The notes beneath the pieces are model-generated. The model did no database searches. It was given only the letters and a program-made list of their open reading frames with translations, and was not told the DNA's origin. A stretch of DNA of 64,000 nt from positions 48,436 to 112,435 of the forward strand of contig CACXAO010000001.1 in assembly GCA_902765625.1 (NCBI GenBank). The letters run 5' to 3'. This DNA is from an uncultured Ruminococcus sp. GTDB lineage: Bacteria > Bacillota > Clostridia > Oscillospirales > Acutalibacteraceae. Numbering within the stretch: position 1 is the first letter of the stretch; every line of letters begins with the position of its first letter. Positions 33,307 through 42,728 of the stretch are shown piece by piece. A program made the position numbers and the translations under genes.

Positions 33307-34584
33307 ATGAGTAATAATAAAATGCTCATAACATATTTACGATTAAACGAACAGGAAAAGCAGGAACGCTTTTTGCCTTCGTGCGCTTCCGATATGCTGA
33401 AAAACAAAAGATTTGCCTTAGGAAGCGCGCATATAGTTGTGCTGGAAGAAAACGGCGCGGTAACGGCATACGGCGACAACGGTATGGGTCAGTGCGACGT
33501 ATCCGGATGGGATAATGTAACCAAGGTCGCCGCAGGAGATTTTCATACCGTCGCGCTCAAAAACGACGGAACCGTCCTTGCAGCAGGCGATAATAAATTC
33601 GGTCAGTGCAGCGTGAGCGACTGGAACGGGATAAAGGATATTTTCGCGGAAAAAAATCTGACCGTCGGAATCCGCGAAAACGGCGAAATGCTTGTTGCGT
33701 CAGGCAAGCCTGAGGCGGAGAAGCCCGATGAAAGCGCCGACGAGCAGAATCAAATCACAAACGATGAGCTTGCCGATAAAATATGCGAGCGCTTAGAGAA
33801 GCTTTTGCATGAATACGAGGGCGCGCACGAGAGGGACTATGACAGGATCGCCGAGTGCGTTGAGCAAACGCTGAAAAACTATTTGTTCAGAAATAATTTT
33901 TCTTCTCAGCCCGCGGCTTCAAAGCCTACTCCGACCCGTATAGTCGCTCAGTACAGGGCTGTTCCCGGTCAGTCTCCTCCGCCCAAGACGGCGCAGTCAA
34001 AATCAAACGGCAAGGGTTCCTACTCAACTCCCGCAGAGGATTTTGAGTTTCAGATAACAGACAATTCGGTGAAAATCCAGCGCTACATCGGCTCCTCCGG
34101 CAACGTGGTCGTTCCGGAGATGATCGACGGAAAACCGGTTGAAACGATAGACGTGCGCGCGTTTGAAAAAAACACCGCGCTTGAGCACGTCACCCTGCCG
34201 CGCACCCTGATTATGATCGGCGGATACGCGTTCAGAAATTGCACAAGATTAAGGCGGCTTGAAATACCCTCCGACGGAAAGCTGAAATCGATCGGAGAGT
34301 GCGCTTTTGAAAAGTGCCAGAGTCTCAGGGGTATGATAAACGAAAAAAACAGGGAGTCTCTGGTGCTTCCCGACGAAGTTGAAAGTATAGGCAGGTGGGC
34401 GTTTGCACAGTGCTCGTCGCTGAAAACGGTGTTCATACCCTCCTCGGTTCAGTCAATCGGCTTCGGTGCGTTCAGCGAGTGCGATCTGCTGACTAATCTC
34501 GATCTTCCGTATTCGCGCAGAGTCGGTTACCGCAGACCCGATCTGTTTGTCGATAACGTCGAAGTGATCAACTGGTACAAGTAG
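33307..34584 (+). CDS. RCC1-like and leucine-rich repeat protein
   Basis: A 425-residue cytosolic protein. Residues about 35-140 contain RCC1-type beta-propeller repeats (VTAYGDNGMGQCDVSGW, VAAGDFHTVALKNDG, VLAAGDNKFGQCSVSDW). Residues about 145-235 are a helical acidic linker. Residues about 245-415 are BspA-type LRR_5 repeats (LPRTLIMIGGYAFRNCTRLR, SIGECAFEKCQSL, SIGRWAFAQCSSLK). There is no signal peptide, so these protein-binding repeats should act inside the cell. It probably binds a partner in the cluster; no enzymatic motif is seen. Confidence 0.8.
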   Translation: MSNNKMLITYLRLNEQEKQERFLPSCASDMLKNKRFALGSAHIVVLEENGAVTAYGDNGMGQCDVSGWDNVTKVAAGDFHTVALKNDGTVLAAGDNKFGQCSVSDWNGIKDIFAEKNLTVGIRENGEMLVASGKPEAEKPDESADEQNQITNDELADKICERLEKLLHEYEGAHERDYDRIAECVEQTLKNYLFRNNFSSQPAASKPTPTRIVAQYRAVPGQSPPPKTAQSKSNGKGSYSTPAEDFEFQITDNSVKIQRYIGSSGNVVVPEMIDGKPVETIDVRAFEKNTALEHVTLPRTLIMIGGYAFRNCTRLRRLEIPSDGKLKSIGECAFEKCQSLRGMINEKNRESLVLPDEVESIGRWAFAQCSSLKTVFIPSSVQSIGFGAFSECDLLTNLDLPYSRRVGYRRPDLFVDNVEVINWYK

Positions 34585-34642
34585 CCGCAATTTTTATAAA
34601 AGCGCCGTTAAGGTGCGGTACGGAAAAGGTGAGACATTTATT

Positions 34643-36253
34643 ATGTTTGACGCGAACAAAGGCTTTTACTATCTGGTTTTCGCAAATACGGACGACTGCT
34701 TTTTTACCGAATCGTACGTCAGAATGGATTTTGAATCCTACATGAAAATGCAGCTGCTCGAAAACGGCTACAGGCATATCTGCGTTTTCGAAAAGGCTCC
34801 GGTCTCCTGCGATTACGCCTACAGGCTTGAGTACCGCGGTTCGCTCAGCGACGACCCGTTCGCCTTTCTGAAAAAGAAAAAGAAGCGCACCCACGATATA
34901 AAGCGCAGGTATACGGCGAAGGTCGACATCAGCGAGTACGCCGACTTCGGCACCGCCAAAAGGCTTCGCGCGGAGTTTGATTTCACCGTGCTTTACGAAT
35001 GCCTGTGCCACCTGCTTGAGATAATGGAGTACGAAAGAGAAATCGCGGTTGTCTGCCCGATAGAGATGTTCGCGGAGTGCTGCGAATCAGAGCAGTTTGA
35101 GAAAAAGCTCATAAGCAGCCGTTCGCGTTCGGTTCACAACATCGTTGTGCTCACAAGCAGCGTCGACGCGGCTGATAACGATATGTACTTCCGCAATCCG
35201 GCGTTTGAGTATAACGCAAAAAATCAGCGTCTCGCGTTCAGGATGTTTTATAACGAAAGGCTCTTTCCGGATGTGGTCGAAAAATTCAGCGACGGCTTTT
35301 CGAACACTCCCAAGCTCGTCCACACCTACGACGCGCTTCAGGAGATATTTGCCGACCGCATGGAGATTTTGAACGAACTGAGCTTTGAGGAGCTGCGGAC
35401 CGCCGTGGGTTACGTGTTGATGCGCGACCGCATGGGCAACTTCCGCTATTCGCCCGACGCCTACGCCGCTGTGGTCTGGGCGTGGTACGAAAACGAAGCC
35501 TTCAAGGAAAAGTACAGCTTTTTGAAGCTGCCCGACAACCCCTTCCGTTCAATGCGCGTGATCACGGATTATCTGGCGCAGAACAATGTGATCAACGCGG
35601 CAAACGAGATCATCGTCTCGGAAAAGGTCTGGATGATGCGCGAGTTCTTTAACCGCTGGCGCTACGAGGAAAAAAGCGCGGCGATTGTCTACGGACCCGC
35701 AGAATTAAAAACCGGCCGCTGTTATCCGATAATCAGTATGCTCCGCACGTACAAAAAGGCTCTCAGAGGTCACGAAAGCGTTCTGGGAGACGGCGGAGAG
35801 GCTCAGCTCAACGCGATTTTGAAGTATTTTTACAAGCCGTCCTACACCTCGTATTACAACAAGGTCAAGCTGCCGCACGAGCGGTTTGCCGAGCCTGAGA
35901 ACCAAAACGCGATACTGACAGTGCTCAATACGCTCAGGCAAAAGGACGAGTGGACGGGCTGGGACGACAGCGCAATGCTGCTGCTGTATACGCTCTTTGA
36001 GCAGTGCTACCTCCAGTCAAAGACAATGTGCAGCATAGACCAGTACAACGAGCTGGGAAAATCCGTATTTGAAAAAAGCCTGCAGGCCGTGAGGTACTGC
36101 ATGTACTGCTCCGAGGATCTGCCGCGTTCACCGGAGGAGCTTAAAATATTCACAAAACGCGCGAATCAGTTCGTAACCGACGCGCAGAGAATACTCAGAA
36201 GCGGCAACAACAAAAGAATCAAGGATTTTATTATATTGAAGGGAGAAACGTAA
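34643..36253 (+). CDS. Unrecognised cluster protein, possibly a degenerate P-loop ATPase
   Basis: A 536-residue cytosolic protein without a motif I can name. It has a basic stretch (FLKKKKKRTHDIKRRY, about 75-90). The middle has alternating strand and helix (REIAVVCPIEMF, then VHNIVVLTSSVDA) that recalls a Walker B/sensor 1 pair of AAA+ proteins. No P-loop is present. The C-terminal half is helical. It lies 4 bp before the Hsp70-like gene and is clearly part of the operon. The AAA reading is a weak inference. The start at 34643 follows AAGGTGAG; an in-frame GTG at 34613 has no good site. Confidence 0.55.
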   Translation: MFDANKGFYYLVFANTDDCFFTESYVRMDFESYMKMQLLENGYRHICVFEKAPVSCDYAYRLEYRGSLSDDPFAFLKKKKKRTHDIKRRYTAKVDISEYADFGTAKRLRAEFDFTVLYECLCHLLEIMEYEREIAVVCPIEMFAECCESEQFEKKLISSRSRSVHNIVVLTSSVDAADNDMYFRNPAFEYNAKNQRLAFRMFYNERLFPDVVEKFSDGFSNTPKLVHTYDALQEIFADRMEILNELSFEELRTAVGYVLMRDRMGNFRYSPDAYAAVVWAWYENEAFKEKYSFLKLPDNPFRSMRVITDYLAQNNVINAANEIIVSEKVWMMREFFNRWRYEEKSAAIVYGPAELKTGRCYPIISMLRTYKKALRGHESVLGDGGEAQLNAILKYFYKPSYTSYYNKVKLPHERFAEPENQNAILTVLNTLRQKDEWTGWDDSAMLLLYTLFEQCYLQSKTMCSIDQYNELGKSVFEKSLQAVRYCMYCSEDLPRSPEELKIFTKRANQFVTDAQRILRSGNNKRIKDFIILKGET

Positions 36254-36256
36254 AAT

Positions 36257-37903
36257 ATGGTTAATCTCGGCGTGGACTTCGGAAGCACCTACACAATGGT
36301 TGCTATCTATGAAAACGGCGAACCCAAAACGGTGCAGCCAAGCCATTTGACGTTCCATTACCCGTCGATCGTATGCTACGATGAGCAGAAGGATAAGTAT
36401 TTCTACGGAACCTCGGCGAGAGATAAGCTCGGCAAAAAGGGCATAATCGGGTTCCGCGGCTTCAAAATGCTGCTGAACCATCAGATGAGCGAGGAAATGC
36501 TTAAGGAGAGAAACTACGGCGGCAAGCATACTCCCGAGTTTATAACGGCGTTTTTTCTCCGTTCAATAATTCAGAATACACTCAAAAAGCTAAATCAGGA
36601 CAAGGTCGATCTGCTTGTGATCGGCGCGCCGGAATGCTGGTTTCAGAGCATCCGCACGATCGACGCGCGCGGCGTGCTGAGAGATATCTGTCTGGGCTTC
36701 AAGGACCTTGTCAACCGTGTGGAGCTCCGCAGCGAGCCTACCGACGCGGCGGCGTTCTGCGTATGGAATTACGAGAAAGAGAATCAGAGCAATTTTGACG
36801 GCAAAATCCTCGTCGTGGACTACGGCGGAGGAACGCTCGACACCGCTCTTGTCAGCGTGAACCGAATAGACGACAAGGTTCAGATCAAGCCCGAAATGCT
36901 CAGCGGCATCGGCGAGAACAGCGAGCGCGAGATCGGCAAGGCGGGTATCGCGTATCAGGAGGCGGTCGTGCGCAAGGCGATCGCCGAGGCGCTCGGTATT
37001 TCAGGGTCGGAGATCGAGACGGGTCCTTCGTTTGACAGAGCCGTCAAGGAATTTGAGGACACGCTGATCACGGACTGCGAGTTTGTAGACGAGACCTTCG
37101 AGGATTTCGCGGCGGTACCGCATCAGCTCAAGGATGAAAAATTCATCACCGTCAGCTACGAGGGCGAGGAGGTCGACATAAACTTCGCGCAGATGAAGCA
37201 GGCGTATAACGAAACGATCTTTCCGCAGCTTCAAAGGGTTCTCGACGAATCCTCCGAGAGTCTTGCGGCAGACGAAAAGCCGTATCTTGCGCTGGTCGGC
37301 GGTTTCTGCAACTTCTACCTCGTCAGGGAGCAGATACAGAACCATTTCCAGATGGGCGAGTTCAATTCCAGGGTCAAAACCCTGTTCCACAAGGAGGAGG
37401 ACCGCGAAAAGGCTATCGCTTACGGCGCGTGCCTGCTCGCAAACAAGGTCATCGACGTCTGCTGCGTGGCAAACTTCGGAATCGGAATGTATATCAAGTA
37501 CAGCAACCGCGACAAGGTGTTTATGCGCTACGCCATAAACTACGGTCAGGAGTACGTGCCCGACAAAATCTATTTCGCAAGGGATAACGACAAGACTATC
37601 GCTCCGATGATCCTGACCGAGGCGGACACCTTCCTTCTTAATTTCAACAAAAAGCCCGAGTACGGCTTCGCAGCCTGCCCGAAGGCAAAATTCGCCGCGG
37701 CGCTCAATAAAGCCAAGCACGACTCAATAGTGGTCGTTGGGTTTTCGATCGACGCCGCCGAGCGTATCAACGTTCACATTTTTAACTACAACTATGAAGC
37801 GGACGACGAGCAGTACGGCACCTCGATACCGCCTGTCGCCACGATTACGCTTTCAACCTTCAGAGGCAGCTTTGATAATCTGAAAATTCCAAAGAGGGAG
37901 TGA
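36257..37903 (+). CDS. Hsp70/actin-fold ATPase
   Basis: A 548-residue cytosolic protein. The phosphate 1 motif is LGVDFGSTYTMVAIY (about 4-18), then YPSIVCYD, and the phosphate 2 motif is LVVDYGGGTLDTALVSV (about 189-205). ALVGGFCNFYLVREQI (about 345-360) corresponds to the adenosine motif. Length and motifs match the nucleotide-binding domain of DnaK-like proteins with a non-canonical C terminus; the usual substrate-binding beta sandwich with its lid is not evident. A coiled-coil gene follows 6 bp downstream. It may act as a chaperone-like motor within the cluster. Confidence 0.85.
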   Translation: MVNLGVDFGSTYTMVAIYENGEPKTVQPSHLTFHYPSIVCYDEQKDKYFYGTSARDKLGKKGIIGFRGFKMLLNHQMSEEMLKERNYGGKHTPEFITAFFLRSIIQNTLKKLNQDKVDLLVIGAPECWFQSIRTIDARGVLRDICLGFKDLVNRVELRSEPTDAAAFCVWNYEKENQSNFDGKILVVDYGGGTLDTALVSVNRIDDKVQIKPEMLSGIGENSEREIGKAGIAYQEAVVRKAIAEALGISGSEIETGPSFDRAVKEFEDTLITDCEFVDETFEDFAAVPHQLKDEKFITVSYEGEEVDINFAQMKQAYNETIFPQLQRVLDESSESLAADEKPYLALVGGFCNFYLVREQIQNHFQMGEFNSRVKTLFHKEEDREKAIAYGACLLANKVIDVCCVANFGIGMYIKYSNRDKVFMRYAINYGQEYVPDKIYFARDNDKTIAPMILTEADTFLLNFNKKPEYGFAACPKAKFAAALNKAKHDSIVVVGFSIDAAERINVHIFNYNYEADDEQYGTSIPPVATITLSTFRGSFDNLKIPKRE

Positions 37904-37909
37904 TAAACC

Positions 37910-39874
37910 GTGCGTTTTGAAAAGACTACAGGGGATTTAATGATTGTCAACGGCGTTTCTCCGCGCGATATCGGACTCTACGAGGTCTTTAACGTCATGC
38001 TCGACGTACTTCTCGACGTCCGCAGCGAAACGGGTCAGGAGCTGTACAGCCTCAACGTCGACGAACAGGCGGTTGCAAAGTGGATAGCCGTGGCAAACGC
38101 GCTGCTGAGCGTACCCGTCGAATCCGGCAGCACTAATATGACCAGACGGCGCGCCGAACGCCTGACGCAGCTTCAAAACGAGCTCAAGCAAAAGGCGGAG
38201 AGCGTTTCGCAGTCTGAAAAAGAAATCGACATGCTGCTTCGCGAGGAAGAGGAAATGGAGCAAAAGCTCACCGAGTACCGCAAAAGGCACGCCGAGTTAA
38301 GCTCCCTCAGCGAGAAGAAGCAGGATATGCAGGAAGAAATAAAGCGTCTTGAAGCCGATATCGAAGCCATGGACAAGATAGACTACGATACGATTTCGGA
38401 ACGCAGAAACCAGCTCAGGCAGACAAAGGCGGACAAGGAAAAACGTCTGCAGGCATATAACGACTACAACGAGCAGCTCGATATGCTCCTCGGCGAGCTG
38501 GAACAGACAAACGCCTCGATAGCCGGGGTCAGCAAGCAGATAGCCGAGGCTGAAAAGCAAAACAGCGAGGCAAAGGACGAGCTGCGCGACAAGCTGCTCG
38601 TCATTCAGCAAAAGCAGCAGGAGCAAAAGCAGGAAGCCGAAAAGCTGAACGCGGAAATTGAAAATCAGGAATCGTTATACAGTCGGCAGCAGGAGGAGTA
38701 CGCCGAAAAAAACGGCGAGCTTCAAAGGATCCGCGGCAGCATAGACGCTCAAAAGACGATGAACAAAAACCTGCTGCAGGATATTGAAAACGCGCGCGAA
38801 AGCCTGAGCGAACAGGAAAAAGAAACCGAGTCCGCGGAGCAGCAAAAGAAAGAGCTTCAGGAAGAAATAACGGCGGCGACCGTTAAAAAGGAAAGCGCGC
38901 AGACTAAATTAAAGGAACTGAACGGCGAGATAAAGCGCGTTAAATGGGAGACGGAGGAGCTTGAGGAACGAAACTCCGCCTTCCGTCAGAAGCTGGGCGA
39001 GCTTGAGGAAGAAAAAGAAAAGCTCTCATATGCAGTTGCAGCGTGCTGCGAGAATATCAACCGCAGCAACTCAGAGCTTGCCCGTATAAACGTTCAGATA
39101 AAGCAAGAGGAAGAAAAGCTCAGGGAATCCGAATCAGAGCTTGAAATAGCCAACAGGCGGCTTGAAAAAGCCCTCGGGGAGGAGAGCCGCGTCAGCGGAG
39201 AGATAAATACTCTGCGCAAGGAGCTTACGGACGTAAACAACCGAATCGTCGAAATAAATACCGAGGAGTCGGAGCTAAAGGCAAAGCTTTCGGTGCAGAA
39301 GGAAGAGCTGAAAAATAAAACCGAAAGCACCGGCAAGGCGATCAGGCAGCTCAACGACGAAATAGCAAAGCAAACCGAGCAGCTCAGAGGACTTGAGGAG
39401 GTATGCGAAACCCTTGAGTGCGAGAGAACGGAGGCGAATAAGCGCTATTCCGACAAGCAGGAGCAGCTCGCCTCGCTTCACGGAGAGATCAGCACCCTCA
39501 GCGTAGAGCTTGAGAGCCTGCAGCAGCAAAAGGAACGCTGCGAAAAAAACAAGATGCTCGCCGAAAAAAGGCTTGCAGACCTCGAACACGAAATAAGCTG
39601 CTACAAGACGTTCTTCGATTCGGACGAATGCAAAAAAACGCAGCTTGAAATAAACAGACTTGAGCGGGTTGCGCGGTTGTATCAGGACGGAATCAAACGC
39701 CTGTTCAACGGAATGTCGCCGCCCGTGGAGCATCTGGGAAATCTGCAAAATTATTTTATCGGAATGCGCAACAAGCTGAACAATCAGCTGTATGCGGTTC
39801 GCAGCAGTCTTGATAATCTCAGTAAGGATTATCTCGATCTGATTGCGGAGATCGAGAAAGAGGTGAACGGATGA
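37910..39874 (+). CDS. Long coiled-coil protein
   Basis: A 654-residue protein. Residues 1-75 form a small globular part (LMIVNGVSPRDIGLYEVFNV). Residues about 85-580 are nearly continuous heptad-type coiled coil rich in Glu, Lys and Gln. The last 70 residues are again globular (YQDGIKRLFNGMSPPVEHLG). There is no P-loop or hinge, so it is not an SMC protein. It lies between the Hsp70-like gene and a zinc-ribbon gene that overlaps its stop by 4 bp. The start is GTG at 37910. A structural or tethering role is inferred. Confidence 0.8.
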   Translation: MRFEKTTGDLMIVNGVSPRDIGLYEVFNVMLDVLLDVRSETGQELYSLNVDEQAVAKWIAVANALLSVPVESGSTNMTRRRAERLTQLQNELKQKAESVSQSEKEIDMLLREEEEMEQKLTEYRKRHAELSSLSEKKQDMQEEIKRLEADIEAMDKIDYDTISERRNQLRQTKADKEKRLQAYNDYNEQLDMLLGELEQTNASIAGVSKQIAEAEKQNSEAKDELRDKLLVIQQKQQEQKQEAEKLNAEIENQESLYSRQQEEYAEKNGELQRIRGSIDAQKTMNKNLLQDIENARESLSEQEKETESAEQQKKELQEEITAATVKKESAQTKLKELNGEIKRVKWETEELEERNSAFRQKLGELEEEKEKLSYAVAACCENINRSNSELARINVQIKQEEEKLRESESELEIANRRLEKALGEESRVSGEINTLRKELTDVNNRIVEINTEESELKAKLSVQKEELKNKTESTGKAIRQLNDEIAKQTEQLRGLEEVCETLECERTEANKRYSDKQEQLASLHGEISTLSVELESLQQQKERCEKNKMLAEKRLADLEHEISCYKTFFDSDECKKTQLEINRLERVARLYQDGIKRLFNGMSPPVEHLGNLQNYFIGMRNKLNNQLYAVRSSLDNLSKDYLDLIAEIEKEVNG

Positions 39875-40368
39875 AGTGTGATTGCTGCCGCAGTCCCGTA
39901 GACGAAGAAAACGCCTGCTGTCAGGTTTGCGGCTTTCCGCTGCTGGGCGGAGACGGAAGCGATATGAGCTCGATCATCGGCGATTATCGCAGATCCCTGC
40001 TCGGCGGCACCGTTCTTTCTATAGAGCAGTTCTATTACGGCTACAACGGCGACGGAGAGCTTGAGGAGCTTAAAAGCGAGTATGTTGATATTGCAAACGC
40101 AGCCGATCTGCCGCAGGACGAGATCATGTGGTTCGACTGCGGGTACGAGCCGCTTGAGCTGCAAAGAGAATTTGAGCTTCACGCTCTTGTTCGGAACAGC
40201 AAATATTCGTTCCGGGCGAATTTACTTGTAAAACCGGACTCTGTCAAAACATTCAGCAAACTCGGCGTTTGCACAGAGGACGGATGCCGCGTTCGGTTCG
40301 TCGTCGGCGACGGAACAGATAATTTTTACACGGAAAGTATACCCTTACTGATAAAACAGAATCAATAA
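39871..40368 (+). CDS. Zinc-ribbon protein of unknown function
   Basis: A 165-residue cytosolic protein. The N-terminal zinc ribbon has MKCDCCRSP and CCQVCGFP. The remaining 135 residues form a beta-rich domain (EIMWFDCGYEPLELQREFEL, FRANLLVKPDSVK) that I do not recognise. ATGA overlap with the preceding coiled-coil gene indicates translational coupling, so the two products may form a complex. Zinc ribbons recur in six proteins of this window. Confidence 0.7.
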   Translation: MKCDCCRSPVDEENACCQVCGFPLLGGDGSDMSSIIGDYRRSLLGGTVLSIEQFYYGYNGDGELEELKSEYVDIANAADLPQDEIMWFDCGYEPLELQREFELHALVRNSKYSFRANLLVKPDSVKTFSKLGVCTEDGCRVRFVVGDGTDNFYTESIPLLIKQNQ

Positions 40369-40383
40369 TTGGAGGTACAAATA

Positions 40384-41817
40384 ATGGCATTATTTGGAAA
40401 ACGGAAAAAAGCGGAGGTTTTGGGCAGCGCCGTCAAGGAGTCCATAAACGAAGCTGAGCAGACTCAAAAAACACAGCAGCAGCTCATGCAGAACCGCTCG
40501 GTGCGCAACAGAATTGAAGAAGGCTTTTTTGATTTACTCACAAATCCCGAAATCGCCGCAAAAAGCCGCAAGGCGGCAGAGGCGAACGAGGTTAAGCTCG
40601 ATAAAATGAAGGCTTCCGTAGACGCTTTGGAAGCAACCGGAGAAGAAAAAATCAGCAAGCTCTGGGAGATGGAGAAGGATTTGTATATCGTTCCGGGCGG
40701 ATACGCTCAGCTTCCCTCGGAGGACAACGATGTTCCCAAAACAAATCTTGACGTATATAACCGCGCGGTAGAGGGTCTTGCGCGCAGCTTCAAGCAAAAA
40801 ACCACAGCCGACGCGGTTGCCTCGGGCGCAGACAGGCTCGAAAACTTTGTCGTTCAGTTTATCGGAAATCTCCGCAACGCGCTCGAAACAGGCCGCGCAA
40901 TGAAGGCGAACGCCTGCGTGGATATGATCAAGTACGTGCTTGTTGTCGGCTACAGATACGAGGACGCCGCCGATCCCCAGAAGTTTGAGGAGCGCATCAA
41001 AAAGAAGGTCGACTTTATCAGCACGATCGGCACCCACCTTATCGAGGCGATCGATTACTACTACACGCTTCTCACCAATTACGAGCTTGATGAAGCCGTT
41101 TACGCCCAGAACCTGCGCGAATTCGACAACATGGTCGAGCCGTTCCAGAGAGACTGTCCTCCCGAAATCAAGGATAAGCTCAACCGTCTCGGCTTTAAGC
41201 GCGCCATGCGCGAGCTGCCCGCCGGCGACGACGCCAGAAAGTATATGGGCATTCTGATCTCCTCCGAGTCGTATCTCACAAAGGCGCTCATGAGCAGCCT
41301 TCGTCTTGAGGCGTTCGCAATGGAGATCCTCAGAGAGCGCGGCAACATTCAGGAGCTTGTCAACGAGTGCAAAAAGGCGTTCGTGGCTTCGGGCGACGAC
41401 TTCGATTACCACGATCATTTCAGACTGATGGAAAAAATCCGTCAGAAGAACATCAACGAGATCAACAAGCTCAACGACATCGTTGCCGAGGAGGAGGACT
41501 TCACCAGAAGAACGCAGGCTCTCCTCGACGAAGCGGCTCAGAACGAAAAGCTCGCGAACGCGGTTGCCAACGCGTCAATGGCTATCGAAAAATACCAGCG
41601 CCTTCAGGATCGCAACGAGAAGCTCAAAAAGCGCGAGAAGGAAACCCGCGGCGCCTACAGAATCGAGAAGGAACGCCTCGAGCAGGAGCGCATTGAGCAG
41701 GAGCGCTTAGAGGAGATCGAGCGTCAGCTTGAGCTTGAGGAGCTTGAGCGTATGCGCGAGCAGGAAGAAATCATTGAAGAACAGACGGAAGAACCTGAAA
41801 TCTTATTAAACGAATAA
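40384..41817 (+). CDS. Helical cluster protein with charged C-terminal coiled coil
   Basis: A 477-residue cytosolic protein predicted to be almost all helical. It begins with a short basic segment (MALFGKRKKAEVLG). The middle contains YVLVVGYRYEDAADP and HLIEAIDYYYTLLTNYELD. Residues about 380-470 are an Arg/Glu coiled coil ending in an acidic tail. It is not TelA or any family I can name. TTGGAGG holds the ribosome site, so ATG 40384 is the start. With the next two genes it forms a trio: two helical proteins, then an AAA+ ATPase. Confidence 0.65.
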   Translation: MALFGKRKKAEVLGSAVKESINEAEQTQKTQQQLMQNRSVRNRIEEGFFDLLTNPEIAAKSRKAAEANEVKLDKMKASVDALEATGEEKISKLWEMEKDLYIVPGGYAQLPSEDNDVPKTNLDVYNRAVEGLARSFKQKTTADAVASGADRLENFVVQFIGNLRNALETGRAMKANACVDMIKYVLVVGYRYEDAADPQKFEERIKKKVDFISTIGTHLIEAIDYYYTLLTNYELDEAVYAQNLREFDNMVEPFQRDCPPEIKDKLNRLGFKRAMRELPAGDDARKYMGILISSESYLTKALMSSLRLEAFAMEILRERGNIQELVNECKKAFVASGDDFDYHDHFRLMEKIRQKNINEINKLNDIVAEEEDFTRRTQALLDEAAQNEKLANAVANASMAIEKYQRLQDRNEKLKKREKETRGAYRIEKERLEQERIEQERLEEIERQLELEELERMREQEEIIEEQTEEPEILLNE

Positions 41818-41835
41818 CGGGGAGGAGTATCTCTA

Positions 41836-42711
41836 ATGGCTTTTGAAAACTGGAAATTAAACAGAAAAGTGCATAAGCAGGAAAAGAAGATCGCTAAGAA
41901 AGAGGAGTTAGCTCAGACCACAGTCCGCGCCAACGACTCCATGACCAATATCACCAACAGAACCGAAAAGGTTAAGGAAAAGCTCAACGCCGAGGAGTGG
42001 TACTCAAAGCATCTTGACCGCGCAAATCTCGACACCGAGATCCACGAGGCAAGGCAGAACCTCTTTATTCAGCGCGAACGCCTGCTCAGAAGACTTATCA
42101 CCTTCAACCGCGAGTACAAATACATTCTGCAGAAGCCCGATACCAGCATTAAGCGCCGTGAGCTTGAGCGCTGTTCGACCGGAGCAAAAAACGCCGCCTA
42201 CGCGCTCGCAATTGTAGACGAGGCTATCGACCGTCTTGACAACATCCGTTCGGAGCACGAGTGGAGAGATATCATGCGCGATCTGACAAAGGGCTATAAG
42301 CTCGTCAACGCCGTTTCCATAGGCTCAGACCTCATGACCCGCCTCGCGTTCTGGATGCAGAAGGCGAAGAGCGAAATCAAGGGCGATATCTCGGTCGAGG
42401 CGATGGAGTATTACTTCGGAATGCCCATCGACAAGCTTCTCGAGGAGCAGACCGGCTCAGAAAAGGCTGCCGATATGCTGATCGAAAACTCCGTTCTTGA
42501 TCTGGAGGACGAGGACGCCGTGCTTGAAGCCATCCGCTGGGGCACCGTATTCACCGTCACTCCCAACGAGGCTTCAAACGTAGCGGAGCAGCAGAGCAAC
42601 AAGGCTAAGAGTGTCGGCGGAACCCCGATCTTCACAAAGCCCGACGAAACCTTTAAGGAAGTAAAGGACTTCTCCGCAATCAATATTGACGATCTGCCCA
42701 CGATGTTTTGA
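41836..42711 (+). CDS. Helical cluster protein with basic N terminus and acidic C terminus
   Basis: A 291-residue cytosolic protein. The N terminus is strongly basic (LNRKVHKQEKKIAKKEE). Residues about 40-150 look like a long helical hairpin (LFIQRERLLRRLITFNREY). The last 40 residues are disordered and end in the short hydrophobic-acidic motif INIDDLPTMF. A basic helical hairpin with a C-terminal linear motif, placed 17 bp before a Vps4-like AAA+ gene, has the general plan of an ESCRT-III-type AAA substrate. I see no sequence identity that would prove it. Confidence 0.6.
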   Translation: MAFENWKLNRKVHKQEKKIAKKEELAQTTVRANDSMTNITNRTEKVKEKLNAEEWYSKHLDRANLDTEIHEARQNLFIQRERLLRRLITFNREYKYILQKPDTSIKRRELERCSTGAKNAAYALAIVDEAIDRLDNIRSEHEWRDIMRDLTKGYKLVNAVSIGSDLMTRLAFWMQKAKSEIKGDISVEAMEYYFGMPIDKLLEEQTGSEKAADMLIENSVLDLEDEDAVLEAIRWGTVFTVTPNEASNVAEQQSNKAKSVGGTPIFTKPDETFKEVKDFSAINIDDLPTMF

Positions 42712-42728
42712 TCAGAAAGGAAAACAAA

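Noticed and set aside
37910-39874. An SMC or MukB-type protein
   Set aside because: The coiled coil is long, but there is no P-loop, signature or hinge.
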